A DNA stretch of 57,348 nt from Candidatus Solibacter usitatus (GTDB lineage: Bacteria; Acidobacteriota; Terriglobia; Bryobacterales; Bryobacteraceae). The stretch lies in contig JACRBC010000084.1 of the NCBI GenBank assembly GCA_016213245.1, positions 1 through 57,348 on the forward strand. Reading direction: 5' to 3'. The notes beneath the pieces are model-generated. The model was not told the origin of the DNA, made no database searches, and saw only the letters and a list, made by a program, of their open reading frames with translations. This document shows positions 27,784-36,442 of the stretch, one piece after another (position 1 is the stretch's first letter; each line of letters begins with the position of its first letter). The position numbers and the translations under genes are program-made.

Positions 27784-28647
27784 ATGACCGGATATGAGGC
27801 ATTGCGGCAGGGGGCGGCGATCATCGATCTCTCAGCGCGCGGGCGGATCCGGGCGACGGGCGAAGACCGGCTGCGGCTGCTGCACGCCATGACGACGAAC
27901 CACGTACAGGAGATGCGCGCGGGGACATCGCTGTATGCGTTCTTCCTGAACGCGCAGGGGCGCATCCTGGCGGACGCAGACATCTGGTGCGGCGCGGAGG
28001 CGGCGCTGGTCGACGTAGAGCCGGAGACGCGCGAGAAGGTATTCCAGCACATCGACCGCTACATCATCGCCGACGACGTGACGCTGGAGGATGTGACGGA
28101 GACGACGGCCGAGATCGGGGTGGAGGGTCCGGGGGCGGAAGCCCTGCGGCGAGAGGGGATTGCGATCGGCAATACGGTGACGGGCCAGCCAGGGTTCCGG
28201 CTGATTGTGCCGGTGGATGAAAAAGAGGCGCTGCTGGCGGAGCTGCGGGCGGCGGGGGCCGTGGAGGCCTCGGCGGAGGAGGCGCGCGCGGTGCGGCTGG
28301 AGAACGGCCGGCCGCGGTACGGCGAGGACATGACGGAGGCGAACCTGGCGCAGGAGACGGGCCAGATGCGGGCGCTGCACTTCAACAAGGGCTGCTACCT
28401 GGGGCAGGAGATCGTGGAGCGGGTCCGCTCGCGCGGCCATGTGAACCGGACGCTGCGGGCGTTGCGGATTGAGGGCACGGATGTGCCGGCGGCGGGGACA
28501 AAGGTGATGTCGGCGGACAAGGAGGCGGGGGAGATCACCTCGGCGGCGTACTCGCCGGGAGAAGGATGCGTGCGGGCGCTGGCCTACCTGCGCACGGTGG
28601 AGAACCTGTCAGTGGCCGGCGCGGCGGCGCAGGCCGTCCAGGGCTGA
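27784..28647 (+). CDS. ygfZ: YgfZ/GcvT-like folate-binding protein
   Basis: A 287-residue tetrahydrofolate-binding protein of the YgfZ family, which helps repair or assemble iron-sulfur clusters. The signature KGCYLGQEIVERVRSRGHV is near residue 201, and the N-terminal aminomethyltransferase-like fold is complete. The last 15 residues (NLSVAGAAAQAVQG) are encoded inside the left 79-bp direct repeat, and the matching plus-strand frame at the right repeat ends in NLSVAGAAAQFVQG. The ancestral 3' end therefore probably overlapped the tail of the convergent PHP gene now at 36371. Confidence 0.9.
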   Translation: MTGYEALRQGAAIIDLSARGRIRATGEDRLRLLHAMTTNHVQEMRAGTSLYAFFLNAQGRILADADIWCGAEAALVDVEPETREKVFQHIDRYIIADDVTLEDVTETTAEIGVEGPGAEALRREGIAIGNTVTGQPGFRLIVPVDEKEALLAELRAAGAVEASAEEARAVRLENGRPRYGEDMTEANLAQETGQMRALHFNKGCYLGQEIVERVRSRGHVNRTLRALRIEGTDVPAAGTKVMSADKEAGEITSAAYSPGEGCVRALAYLRTVENLSVAGAAAQAVQG

Positions 28648-28680
28648 CAGGGGGACGCGGTGGCCGTTGAGGCCGCGGCC
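28602..28680 (+). repeat. Left 79-bp direct repeat of the glycan island
   Basis: Matches 36364-36442 at 75 of 79 positions, same orientation. On the plus strand it carries the end of ygfZ. On the minus strand it carries a stranded tail of the PHP gene: NGHRVPLSALDGLRRRAGH then stop, against NGHRVPLSALDELRRRAGH at the true gene. Confidence 0.95.
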
Positions 28681-29024
28681 GCCGTGGCCGGAGAGTAGGC
28701 GGGGGCGGCGGGATCGTGTCGATGGGAACAGGTGAAGCGGATGTCTAGGAATCGGGGCCGGAGACGGCGCAAGCGGCGCTGAGTGACGAGACGCAAAACG
28801 CCGGGCGTTTGCGCCGCCACGTCCGAGTGTTAGGTCGGCTCGGCTTGGCTACGCACCCAAGCGATTCCGGCGCGTCGATGGCCATCAGCACTTCTGGAAA
28901 CGGGCAGCCATCCTCGGACGCGAAACCGCCAACATCACACCTGGATGAAAAAGTAGCGTAAGATCTATGCAGCCCGCCGTGGCAACCTTCCACTCAAGGC
29001 GGGGCACCATCCCTGGAGAGTCCC
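28681..29024. other. Intergenic stretch at the island's left end
   Basis: No gene is supported here. Short minus-strand frames exist but have no coding character. A TAAGAT box near 28959, ahead of the PEP-CTERM gene, is a weak -10 candidate with no good -35. GGAGAGT lies just before the ATG at 29025. Confidence 0.6.
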
Positions 29025-29699
29025 ATGCGAAGAGTCTTGTCTTGCCGTGCGCTGCCGCTCTTTCTGCTGACCGGTCTGCCGCTGGCAACGGTGTCAGGTT
29101 CAACCAACACGACCCTGACCGTCTCCTTTTCGACGAGCCAGGCGGTGCACACTACCCTGGACAACCAGCGCATCGATACCTTTCTCACCAGGCTGACGGC
29201 GCAGTTGGCGGGCGGGCCGGTGCTGTACGATCAGAGCTTCAATTTCGCCTTCAGCGACCCGGTGGTGCAGGCGGCGATCCTGGCGGCGCGGCAGGTGCTG
29301 GTCAGTGCCGCGGCGGGGCCTATCACCTTGCTGGGCCCGACGCTGCTGTCGACAAGCGAGTCGCTGATCGACCTGACGGTGATTACCGTCCTCGATGGAA
29401 GCACGGCCACGCAAACGGTTACGCTCGAAGAGACGATAGGACCAGGTACGATCATTATCGGCGACCGCGACATCGGCGGCGTGGCATTCGAGGTTTTGGC
29501 CGGGTGGACCAACCTGAACGTGAACACCCACACCCAAACGGACTACTATGAGACCATGACCACTACGCGAACCTGGCTCACCGGCAGCCACTACGACCTG
29601 ACGGGGCAGGTTGCGGAAGTGCCGGAGCCGGGCACGGCTTTCCTGGCGGCGGCGGGCATAGCTATGATCGTGTGGCGGCGGCGATGTCGCGCCGGGTAA
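29025..29699 (+). CDS. PEP-CTERM sorting domain protein
   Basis: A 224-residue exported protein. A signal peptide (ALPLFLLTGLPLATVSG) leads into a Thr/Leu-rich, probably beta-sheet body with no known domain. The C-terminus is a clear PEP-CTERM signal: VPEPGTAFLAAAGIAMIVWRRR, shown by VPEPG, one membrane helix and a basic tail. Such proteins are processed by exosortase and associated with exopolysaccharide, which fits the sugar genes that follow. No exosortase is in the window. It overlaps the next gene by 16 bp. Confidence 0.88.
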   Translation: MRRVLSCRALPLFLLTGLPLATVSGSTNTTLTVSFSTSQAVHTTLDNQRIDTFLTRLTAQLAGGPVLYDQSFNFAFSDPVVQAAILAARQVLVSAAAGPITLLGPTLLSTSESLIDLTVITVLDGSTATQTVTLEETIGPGTIIIGDRDIGGVAFEVLAGWTNLNVNTHTQTDYYETMTTTRTWLTGSHYDLTGQVAEVPEPGTAFLAAAGIAMIVWRRRCRAG

Positions 29700-30370
29700 C
29701 AGCGCGGCACTTCAACCGGGTGGTAAAAGAGGACGCCCGGTTCGAAGTGGAACTAGCCGAACACCTGCGCGAGAACTACAACGCGACGCGGCTGGGCGAA
29801 CTCTACGACCGTTTTACGCAAGGCTCCAGTGATTTCGACCACATGATGCGCCGGGCGATCTTCAGGGCGCTGGCGCGCAGCATGGGTCATGGGGTCCAAG
29901 TCGGCCGGGCCGTCACATTCCGCCACCTGGAGACATTCGAGATCGGCAACGGAGTCTTCATCGGCGACCAGGCTTGCCTGCAGGGCCGTCACGACGGCTG
30001 CTGCAAAATCGGCGATTCCACGTGGATCGGGCCGCAGAGCTTCCTGGATGCGCGGGCGCTGACGCTGGAAGATTGCGTGGGATGGGGACCAGGGGCCAAG
30101 GTGCTGGGCTCGGAGCACACGGGAGAGCCGGAGAACGAACCGGTGATGGCCACCGACCTGGAGATCAAGCCGGTGCGCGTGGGACGCGGGGCCGACATCG
30201 GGGTGAACGCGGTACTGCTGCCTGGAGTGACAGTGGGAGAGGGGGCGATCATCGGCGCAGGGGCCGTGGTGACCCGCGACATCCCCGCCCACGCGGTGGC
30301 GGCAGGCGTGCCGGCGAAGATACTGAGGAAGCGCGGGGCAGGCAACCCGGCGGACCAGAGAAGGCTTTGA
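29684..30370 (+). CDS. Hexapeptide-repeat acetyltransferase (colanic-acid type)
   Basis: A 228-residue left-handed beta-helix acyltransferase of the WcaF/maltose-acetyltransferase type. Hexapeptide repeats run from FEIGNGVFIGDQA through ADIGVNAVLLPGVTVGEGAIIGAGAVVTRDIPAHAVAAG, given here by VTVGEGAIIGAGAVVTRDI. The catalytic His is probably in LGSEHTG. It would O- or N-acetylate a sugar of the surface glycan. ATG 29684 is chosen over GTG 29672; both overlap the PEP-CTERM gene. Confidence 0.85.
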   Translation: MSRRVTARHFNRVVKEDARFEVELAEHLRENYNATRLGELYDRFTQGSSDFDHMMRRAIFRALARSMGHGVQVGRAVTFRHLETFEIGNGVFIGDQACLQGRHDGCCKIGDSTWIGPQSFLDARALTLEDCVGWGPGAKVLGSEHTGEPENEPVMATDLEIKPVRVGRGADIGVNAVLLPGVTVGEGAIIGAGAVVTRDIPAHAVAAGVPAKILRKRGAGNPADQRRL

Positions 30371-31299
30371 TGAAGACCGGAATGATGGTACTAGTGACCG
30401 GCGGCGCGGGCTTCATCGGGTCGGAACTGGTGGGGCAGCTTGCGGCGGCGGGGCGGCGGGTGATGGTGCTGGACAACCTGGCGACGGGACGGCGCGAGAA
30501 TCTGAGCGGCACGGCAGCGACGCTGGTGGAAGGCGACGTGAGCGACCGGGCGGTGCTGGACTCGATCCTGCCGGGGGTGGATACGGTGTACCATCTGGCG
30601 TGTGTGAGCCTGCGCCGCTCGCTGAGGGAGCCGCGAGTGGGCCACGACGTGAACGCCACGGGGACGCTGATTCTGCTGGAAGCCTGCCGCGCCGCGGGAG
30701 TGCGGCGCTACGTACATGTGTCCTCGTCGGAGGTGTACGGCGAGGCTGAGACGGTCCCGATGACCGAAGAACATCGCACGCAGCCGACAACCGCGTATGG
30801 GGCTTCGAAGCTGGCGGGCGAGAGTTACGCGCGGGCGTTCCATCGCACTTACGGTTTTCCAGCGGTGATGGTGCGGCCGTTCAATGCCTTTGGACCGCGC
30901 TGTCATCACGAGGGCGACTCGGGTGAAGTGATTCCGAAGTTTCTGCTGCTGGCGCTGGCGGGCCGGCCGATGGTGATCTACGGCGACGGCACACAGACAC
31001 GCGACTTCACGCACGTTTCCGATATCGCGCGCGGCATCAGGCTGGCGGGCAAGTGCGACGAGGCGATTGGCGAGACGATCAACCTGGGATCGGGCAAGGA
31101 AATCAGCATGCTGGGGCTGGCCGAGGAGGTGGCGCGAATAGCAGGCAGACCGCGAGCAGAAGTGATCCACGAAGCCGCGAGACCGGGCGATGTAAGGCGC
31201 ATGTGCGCGGGAGCGGGCGTGGCGCGGAAGCTGCTGGGCTTCGAGCCGAGCGTGGGGCTACGGGCAGGTTTGATGGGGCTGAAGGAGTGGTACGAATGA
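30370..31299 (+). CDS. NAD-dependent epimerase/dehydratase
   Basis: A 309-residue extended SDR. The cofactor motif is VTGGAGFIGSELV, and the catalytic triad is visible as SSSEVYG and YGASK (Y-x-x-x-K). GDGTQTRDFTHVSD is the typical substrate-binding segment of UDP-glucose 4-epimerase-like enzymes. It probably epimerises an NDP-sugar; the exact reaction is unknown. Its ATG overlaps the previous stop by one base (TGATG). Confidence 0.9.
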   Translation: MKTGMMVLVTGGAGFIGSELVGQLAAAGRRVMVLDNLATGRRENLSGTAATLVEGDVSDRAVLDSILPGVDTVYHLACVSLRRSLREPRVGHDVNATGTLILLEACRAAGVRRYVHVSSSEVYGEAETVPMTEEHRTQPTTAYGASKLAGESYARAFHRTYGFPAVMVRPFNAFGPRCHHEGDSGEVIPKFLLLALAGRPMVIYGDGTQTRDFTHVSDIARGIRLAGKCDEAIGETINLGSGKEISMLGLAEEVARIAGRPRAEVIHEAARPGDVRRMCAGAGVARKLLGFEPSVGLRAGLMGLKEWYE

Positions 31300-32426
31300 A
31301 AGCGGTGATGCGTGCCATTCCGGTGAGCCGGCCGGAACTGGACGGGCGGGAGGAAGCGGCGGTCAGCCGGGTACTGCGCTCGGGCTGGATCACGATGGGG
31401 CCGGAGACGGAGCTGTTCGAGGCGGAGTTCGCCGCCTTTACAGGCGCAAAGCACGCTTGCGCGGTGTCGAGCGGGACGACGGCGTTGCACCTGGCGCTGG
31501 AAGCGACAGGCGTCAAGACGGGCGACGAGGTGATCACGGTGAGCCACTCGTTCATCGCCACGGCGGCGGCGATCCGCTACGTGGGGGCGACGCCGGTGTT
31601 CGTGGATATCGACGCGGCGACCTACAACATGAACCCGGCGCTGGTGGAGCCGGCGCTCACGCGGCGCACGCGAGCGATCCTGTGCGTGCACCAGATGGGG
31701 ATGCCGTGCGGCCTTGAAGCGTTGCTCGGGATAGCACGGCAGCACGGACTGCCGCTGATCGAAGACGCGGCATGCGCCGCCGGCAGCGAGATACTGTGGC
31801 AGGGGCAGTGGGAGAGGATCGGCCGCCCGCGCGGCGACATCGCATGTTTCTCATTTCATCCGCGCAAGGTGCTGACCTGCGGGGACGGCGGGATGATATG
31901 CACGAACGACGCGGCGATGGAGCGCCGGTGCCGGGCTCTGCGGCACCACGGTATGAACGTGGGGGCGCACGCGCGGCACAGTTCATCGAGTGTCATCTTT
32001 GAAAGCTACGATGAACCGGGCTACAACTACCGGTTGACCGACATTCAGGCGGCGATCGGAAGGGTGCAGTTGGGGAAGCTGTCGGAAATGGTGGAGCGGC
32101 GGCGGCGGCTGGCAGGGCGCTACGGTAGGCTGCTGAAGAACCCGGCCCACGAGCCGCCATGGGCAAGATCGAACTGGCAAAGCTACTGCATGCGGCTGGA
32201 CGAGGAACTGGACCAACGGGAGGAGATGCAACGGCTGCTGGAGGCGGGCGTGGCGACACGGAGAGGGGTAATGTGCGCCCACAGGGAAGGCGCGTTTCCG
32301 GCGGGCTCATGGCGGGGTGGATCACTGGCGGAGAGCGAAAAGGCGCAGGACCGGACGATCATGTTGCCGCTGTTTGCGTCGATGACGGAAGAAGAGCAGG
32401 ACGTTGTGATTGAGGCGTTGGGATGA
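31296..32426 (+). CDS. DegT/DnrJ/EryC1/StrS aminotransferase
   Basis: A 376-residue PLP-dependent sugar aminotransferase. The PLP-binding lysine is in FHPRKVLTCGDGGM, and SSGTTALHLAL and EDAACAAGS are family blocks that position the phosphate and the ring. It would convert a keto-NDP-sugar to an amino-sugar, which the acyltransferases nearby could then acetylate. It overlaps the epimerase gene by 4 bp and the glycosyltransferase by 4 bp. Confidence 0.92.
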   Translation: MKAVMRAIPVSRPELDGREEAAVSRVLRSGWITMGPETELFEAEFAAFTGAKHACAVSSGTTALHLALEATGVKTGDEVITVSHSFIATAAAIRYVGATPVFVDIDAATYNMNPALVEPALTRRTRAILCVHQMGMPCGLEALLGIARQHGLPLIEDAACAAGSEILWQGQWERIGRPRGDIACFSFHPRKVLTCGDGGMICTNDAAMERRCRALRHHGMNVGAHARHSSSSVIFESYDEPGYNYRLTDIQAAIGRVQLGKLSEMVERRRRLAGRYGRLLKNPAHEPPWARSNWQSYCMRLDEELDQREEMQRLLEAGVATRRGVMCAHREGAFPAGSWRGGSLAESEKAQDRTIMLPLFASMTEEEQDVVIEALG

Positions 32427-33316
32427 TCTCCATCGTGACGCCGTCGTTCCAGGAAGCGCGTAGCCTGCCGCTGCTGTACAGCAGGCTGAGCGAGGCTCTA
32501 AAGGGCCTGGACTGGGAATGGATCGCGGTGGACGACCACTCCAACGATGGCAGCTTCGCGGCGCTCAGGGAACTGGCCGCGGCGGACCCGCGGGTACGCG
32601 GAGTGCGCCTGGCGCGTCGCAGCGGCTCGCACGCGGCGATCACCTGCGGACTGGAGCGGGCGCGGGGGGAGGCGGCGGTGGTGATGGCGGCCGACCTGGA
32701 AGATCCCCCGGAGGCAGTACTAGAGCTGGTCGAGGCCTGGCGGCAAGGTGCGCAGGTGGTGTGGGCCGAGTGCAGCGGACCAGCGAAGCCGGTGTCATCG
32801 CGGCTGTATCACCGGCTTGTCAGGCGCCTGGCGGGGATTGGCGAAATGCCAGCATCCGGGAGCGACTTCTTTCTGCTGGACCGCGGCGTGATGGACGCCT
32901 TCGCGCGGTTCGGCGAGGGCAACACCAGCGTGTTTGCTCTGGTCGCATGGATGGGCTTCCGGCAGGCGCGGGTGAGGTGTGAGAAACAGCCGCGCGTGAC
33001 CGGGCGGTCGGGCTGGACCAGGCGCGCAAAACTGAAACTGCTGGCGGACTCGGTGACGGCCTTCAGCCTGCTGCCGGTGCGGGCGATGTCGGTGGCGGGC
33101 TTCTTGGCTGCGGTTTCCGGCTTCGCCTACGCCGCGCTGGTGGCGGCGAACTACTTCGCGGGCAAGCCGCCACAGGGCTGGTCGTCGCTGATGGTTGCGG
33201 TACTGGTGATGGGGGGCTTGCAGATGCTGATGTTGGGCGTGCTGGGCGAGTATATTTGGCGGGCGCTGGAAGAATCAAGGCGGCGCCCGCGCTATCTGGT
33301 GGAAGAAGAAACATGA
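32423..33316 (+). CDS. GT2 glycosyltransferase, polyprenol-phosphate type
   Basis: A 297-residue family 2 glycosyltransferase. It starts MISIVTPSFQEARSLPLL, with the donor-binding acidic pairs in VDDHSNDGS and MAADLEDPPE. Two C-terminal membrane helices place it with DPM1/GtrB/ArnC-like enzymes, which load a sugar onto undecaprenyl phosphate. It probably prepares the lipid-linked donor for a flippase or GT-C enzyme. It overlaps neighbours by 4 bp on both sides. Confidence 0.9.
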   Translation: MISIVTPSFQEARSLPLLYSRLSEALKGLDWEWIAVDDHSNDGSFAALRELAAADPRVRGVRLARRSGSHAAITCGLERARGEAAVVMAADLEDPPEAVLELVEAWRQGAQVVWAECSGPAKPVSSRLYHRLVRRLAGIGEMPASGSDFFLLDRGVMDAFARFGEGNTSVFALVAWMGFRQARVRCEKQPRVTGRSGWTRRAKLKLLADSVTAFSLLPVRAMSVAGFLAAVSGFAYAALVAANYFAGKPPQGWSSLMVAVLVMGGLQMLMLGVLGEYIWRALEESRRRPRYLVEEET

Positions 33317-33855
33317 CGGCCTACCGTCTGTTGCAAACACTGCTGGCGCCTGGCGCAAGACGCAGATTGATGGAGCAGTCATCAGCTTGCAACCAGGAGT
33401 CCGGCCGGCGACTCGACGTTGGCTGCGGCCCGGATCGCCTGCTGAATGCCGTAGGCGTGGACATCGACTTCAAGCGGATAGCGGCATACGCGCGTTCGGG
33501 CTGGCCGGGAGTGGTGGCGTCGGCAACGGCGCTGCCATTCCGCGACGGGACTTTCGGCGGCGTCTGGAGCTGTGGTCTGTTGCATCACCTGAACGACGAA
33601 GAAGCGCGGCAAGCGTTGAGCGAGATGAGGCGCGTGGGCAGGCGTACCGTGGTCCTGGACGGGGTTCCTCCAGAACCGCGATGGCGGCGTCCCGTTGCGG
33701 CGCTGATCCGGCGGTTGGACCGCGGGTCTTGGCTGCGAAGTGAAGCCCGGCTGCGGGCCCTGGCGGGCGAAGCCTGGACCTGCCGGCGCATCACATACAG
33801 CCTGACGGGGCTGGAAGGGCTAGTAATGGAGGGAAGCAATGCCGATCGCCGCTGA
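33313..33855 (+). CDS. Class I SAM-dependent methyltransferase
   Basis: A 180-residue compact methyltransferase (Methyltransf_11 type). The SAM motif is RLDVGCGPDRLL, followed by GVDIDFKRI and SATALPFRDGTFGGVWSCGLLHHL, of which LPFRDGTF and LLHHL are the landmarks. Function on a sugar or lipid-linked intermediate is inferred from context. It overlaps the next acyltransferase by 17 bp. Confidence 0.85.
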   Translation: MTAYRLLQTLLAPGARRRLMEQSSACNQESGRRLDVGCGPDRLLNAVGVDIDFKRIAAYARSGWPGVVASATALPFRDGTFGGVWSCGLLHHLNDEEARQALSEMRRVGRRTVVLDGVPPEPRWRRPVAALIRRLDRGSWLRSEARLRALAGEAWTCRRITYSLTGLEGLVMEGSNADRR

Positions 33856-34276
33856 TGTCGTGCTGGGCCGCGAGGTGCTGATCCCACAGCCGGAGCTGGT
33901 GAACCTGTACGGGTGCCGGATCGGCGATGGATGCCGCATCGGGGCATTCGTGGAGATCCAGAAGGGCGTCAGCGTAGGCCGGCTGTGCAAGATCTCGTCG
34001 CATTCATTCCTGTGCGAAGGCGTGACGATCGAAGACGAAGTGTTCGTCGGGCACGGCGTGATGTTCATCAACGACCGCCATCCGCGGGCGACCGGTGAAT
34101 GGACGCTGGCGCCGACGCTGGTGCGCCGGGGAGCGTCGATCGGCAGTGGCGCGGTGATACTGTGCGGGGTGACGATCGGAGAAGGCGCCATGATCGGAGC
34201 CGGCGCCGTGGTCACTGGGGACATCGGCGCGCGAGAGACAGTGGCCGGAGTGCCGGCGCGGAGAACGCGGCTGTGA
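33839..34276 (+). CDS. Hexapeptide acyltransferase (WlbB/QdtC-like)
   Basis: A 145-residue beta-helix acyltransferase. It resembles N-acetyltransferases acting on 3-amino-3-deoxy sugars (WlbB/WbpD, FdtC, QdtC): landmarks are VSVGRLCKISSHSFLCEGV, represented by SSHSFLCEGVTIED, and FINDRHPRAT, where the His probably acts as base. This fits a DegT aminotransferase product as substrate. Almost no linker precedes the repeats, as expected in this family. Confidence 0.85.
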   Translation: MPIAADVVLGREVLIPQPELVNLYGCRIGDGCRIGAFVEIQKGVSVGRLCKISSHSFLCEGVTIEDEVFVGHGVMFINDRHPRATGEWTLAPTLVRRGASIGSGAVILCGVTIGEGAMIGAGAVVTGDIGARETVAGVPARRTRL

Positions 34277-34388
34277 TCGGCGCCGCCATGGCGGGATATG
34301 GATCCGGTCATGGATATTGGCGGGGCCTGGGCCCGGGACATCCACCGCGACGAGGGGAAGCGACATCGCGTGACGGGGGCTCAGTGCG

Positions 34389-36326
34389 ATGAAGGGCAGG
34401 CAGTGGCTGATCCTGGCGGCGGTGCTGGCGATGGTGATAGGAGTGCGCTACGCCGAACCGATTCAGGACAGTGATGCGTTCTGGCAGATGGCCTACGCGA
34501 AACAGATGATAGAGCGCGGCACGCTACGGCTGGACCACACGGTGTTTTCGTGGATGCCGGCGAGTAATGCGATGATCTACTGCGCCTGGATCGGTGAGTT
34601 GATTCTGTACGGAGTGTGGCGGCTGGCGGGCCTGGCCGGACTGTTCGCGCTGCGCTACGGCCTGGTGCTGGCCGTGGTGGCCGGGATGGCGCTATTCGCC
34701 CGGCGGCGCGGATTGCTCCACTGGCCGGTGACGTGGCTGGTGCTTCTGGTGGTGACGCTGGCCGGCAGCGCCGGCACGCTCATCAAACCGGAGATTTTCT
34801 CGCTGATGCTGTGGAACGCGATGCTGTGGGTGTACTTCCGGGCGAGATACGAAGACAGCCGCTGGTATTACGTTATGCCGGCGATCCTTCTGGTGTGGGT
34901 CAACACGCACGGCGCGTTCATTGTCGCTGCGCCGTTCCTGGCGGTGGTCTTACTGTCGCAACGGGCTTTCAAGGCCGCGGCGTTATGCGTGGTGGCAACG
35001 CTGGTCAATCCCTACGCGTGGAGGTATCCATATCAACTGCTGCGCGATTATGCTTTGCGAGGCACGCCGCGACCGGACGAAGCGTGGAACTCGGCGCACC
35101 AATCGATCACTTCGCCGCTGGCGGCTGATCTGCACTTCACCTGGTATCTGGGGATCATGGCCGCGCTGCTGGCGACGATCTTTGCGCTGCACGCGTGGCG
35201 GAAGCCGCCGGGCGAGCGTGTCGAGCTGGCGTTGCTGGCGGCCAACCTGGTTTACATCCCGCTGTTCGCCGTGTACCTTCGAACCACCTACTTCTGGCCC
35301 GCACTTTTCGGATACACGTTTCTCCACCTGGCGTCGACTGCGCCGGCCGCGCCCATTCTGACGGTGACGCATCCCTGGCTGCGCGACTCCAGGAAACTCC
35401 GCAAAAGGCTGTGGCACTGGAGAGCCGCCACGGTTTCGACGAGTGTGGATTTCGGCGCTCGCGCGGCGCGGCAAAGCCTGACGGCCGCGGCACTGGCGGC
35501 CTTCCTGTTCCTGGCCGGACGGGCCGGCTGGGACGCCTGGCGGCATCCGTCCGCCGGTAGTTGGTTGGGCTTCGGTGTGAACTATTCCAATCCGGTGGAG
35601 GAAGCGGAGTTCCTGGCAAGCCGCGGGCTGGGAGGCCGCATCTACAATCTGTTCAACTCCGGCGGATACCTGCTGTGGCGGCTCTACCCTCAGAACAAGG
35701 TGATGGTGGACGCGCGGTCGTTTCCATACCTGCAGTGGTTCGATCAACAGTCGAGCTTCGCCAAGGGTGATGAATTCGCCGAGTTCATCAAACGGCATCC
35801 GGCGGATGTGGCCGTGATCGAGCTTTCCAACGTCAATGTCTGGCGTCACTTCCTCCGCCAGCAGGATTGGCGGCTGGTGTTCTATGGCCCATCGGCGGCG
35901 GTGTTTGCGAAAGTGCAACAGGCGTCCGGCATCGACGGCCGGGCCGATCCGGAGCGATTCACGCGGCTCAGGAATGGCCAGACGGCGATGTGGGTGTTTC
36001 AATTCGCGTGCTTCGTAGCCGACTACCCGGCCGCCTGGGCGGTGCTGGATCATGTCGAAAACCAGCTAAAGCACGAGGTGCCCGATAGCGAGATGCAGCG
36101 CGCCGTGGAATACAGACAGGCGCACGAAGCTCTGCAGGAGCACAAGTGGGAGAACGCGAGAGTGCTGTTCAGACGCGTCCTTGCCCAGGGTCACGTCAGC
36201 GACCGCGACCGTCTGATTCTGACTCTGCTCGAAAGCAGGGACCAGAGCACGGGCGGCGCGAAGGCGGATGCAGCGGTGTTCGAGGCGGCGCTGCGGCGGT
36301 TGGCGTCCGGGTATCGGCCGAGGTGA
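34389..36326 (+). CDS. Large polytopic membrane protein with soluble C-terminus
   Basis: A 645-residue protein with nine or ten membrane helices in the first 390 residues and a soluble C-terminal region of about 250. The loop after helix 1 has QDSDAFWQMAYAKQMIERG, similar in place and acidity to GT-C glycosyltransferase active-site loops (DSDAFW). The soluble part contains GGYLLWRLYPQNKVMVDARSF, a block seen in bacterial membrane proteins of unknown function. Likely the glycan-transfer or export partner of the island, but unproven. It is separated by 112 bp from the preceding gene. Confidence 0.75.
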   Translation: MKGRQWLILAAVLAMVIGVRYAEPIQDSDAFWQMAYAKQMIERGTLRLDHTVFSWMPASNAMIYCAWIGELILYGVWRLAGLAGLFALRYGLVLAVVAGMALFARRRGLLHWPVTWLVLLVVTLAGSAGTLIKPEIFSLMLWNAMLWVYFRARYEDSRWYYVMPAILLVWVNTHGAFIVAAPFLAVVLLSQRAFKAAALCVVATLVNPYAWRYPYQLLRDYALRGTPRPDEAWNSAHQSITSPLAADLHFTWYLGIMAALLATIFALHAWRKPPGERVELALLAANLVYIPLFAVYLRTTYFWPALFGYTFLHLASTAPAAPILTVTHPWLRDSRKLRKRLWHWRAATVSTSVDFGARAARQSLTAAALAAFLFLAGRAGWDAWRHPSAGSWLGFGVNYSNPVEEAEFLASRGLGGRIYNLFNSGGYLLWRLYPQNKVMVDARSFPYLQWFDQQSSFAKGDEFAEFIKRHPADVAVIELSNVNVWRHFLRQQDWRLVFYGPSAAVFAKVQQASGIDGRADPERFTRLRNGQTAMWVFQFACFVADYPAAWAVLDHVENQLKHEVPDSEMQRAVEYRQAHEALQEHKWENARVLFRRVLAQGHVSDRDRLILTLLESRDQSTGGAKADAAVFEAALRRLASGYRPR

Positions 36327-36363
36327 AGCGGAGTTGTGCTGCTCGCCGGCCGCCTACCGCAAG

Positions 36364-36442
36364 GAACCTCTCAGTGGCCGGCGCGGCGGCGCAGTTCGTC
36401 CAGGGCTGACAGGGGGACGCGGTGGCCGTTGCGGCCGCGGCC
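36364..36442 (+). repeat. Right 79-bp direct repeat of the glycan island
   Basis: Partner of 28602-28680 (75 of 79 identical). It contains the true 3' end of the PHP gene on the minus strand, and on the plus strand a fragment that would encode NLSVAGAAAQFVQG, the old tail of ygfZ. Confidence 0.95.

Larger units (their letters stand above)
28602..36442. mobile_element. Putative glycan-modification island between direct repeats
   Basis: About 7.8 kb of same-strand genes (PEP-CTERM protein, acyltransferase, epimerase, aminotransferase, glycosyltransferase, methyltransferase, acyltransferase, membrane protein) lie between two 79-bp direct repeats. The repeats are duplicated 3' ends of ygfZ and the PHP gene, which would have been convergent and overlapping before insertion. 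No integrase or transposase is visible, so how it entered is unknown. Confidence 0.6.

Noticed and set aside
28745..29103. Short minus-strand frames in the gap before the PEP-CTERM gene
   Set aside because: Cysteine- and arginine-rich without a ribosome binding site or homology; composition typical of noncoding high-GC DNA.
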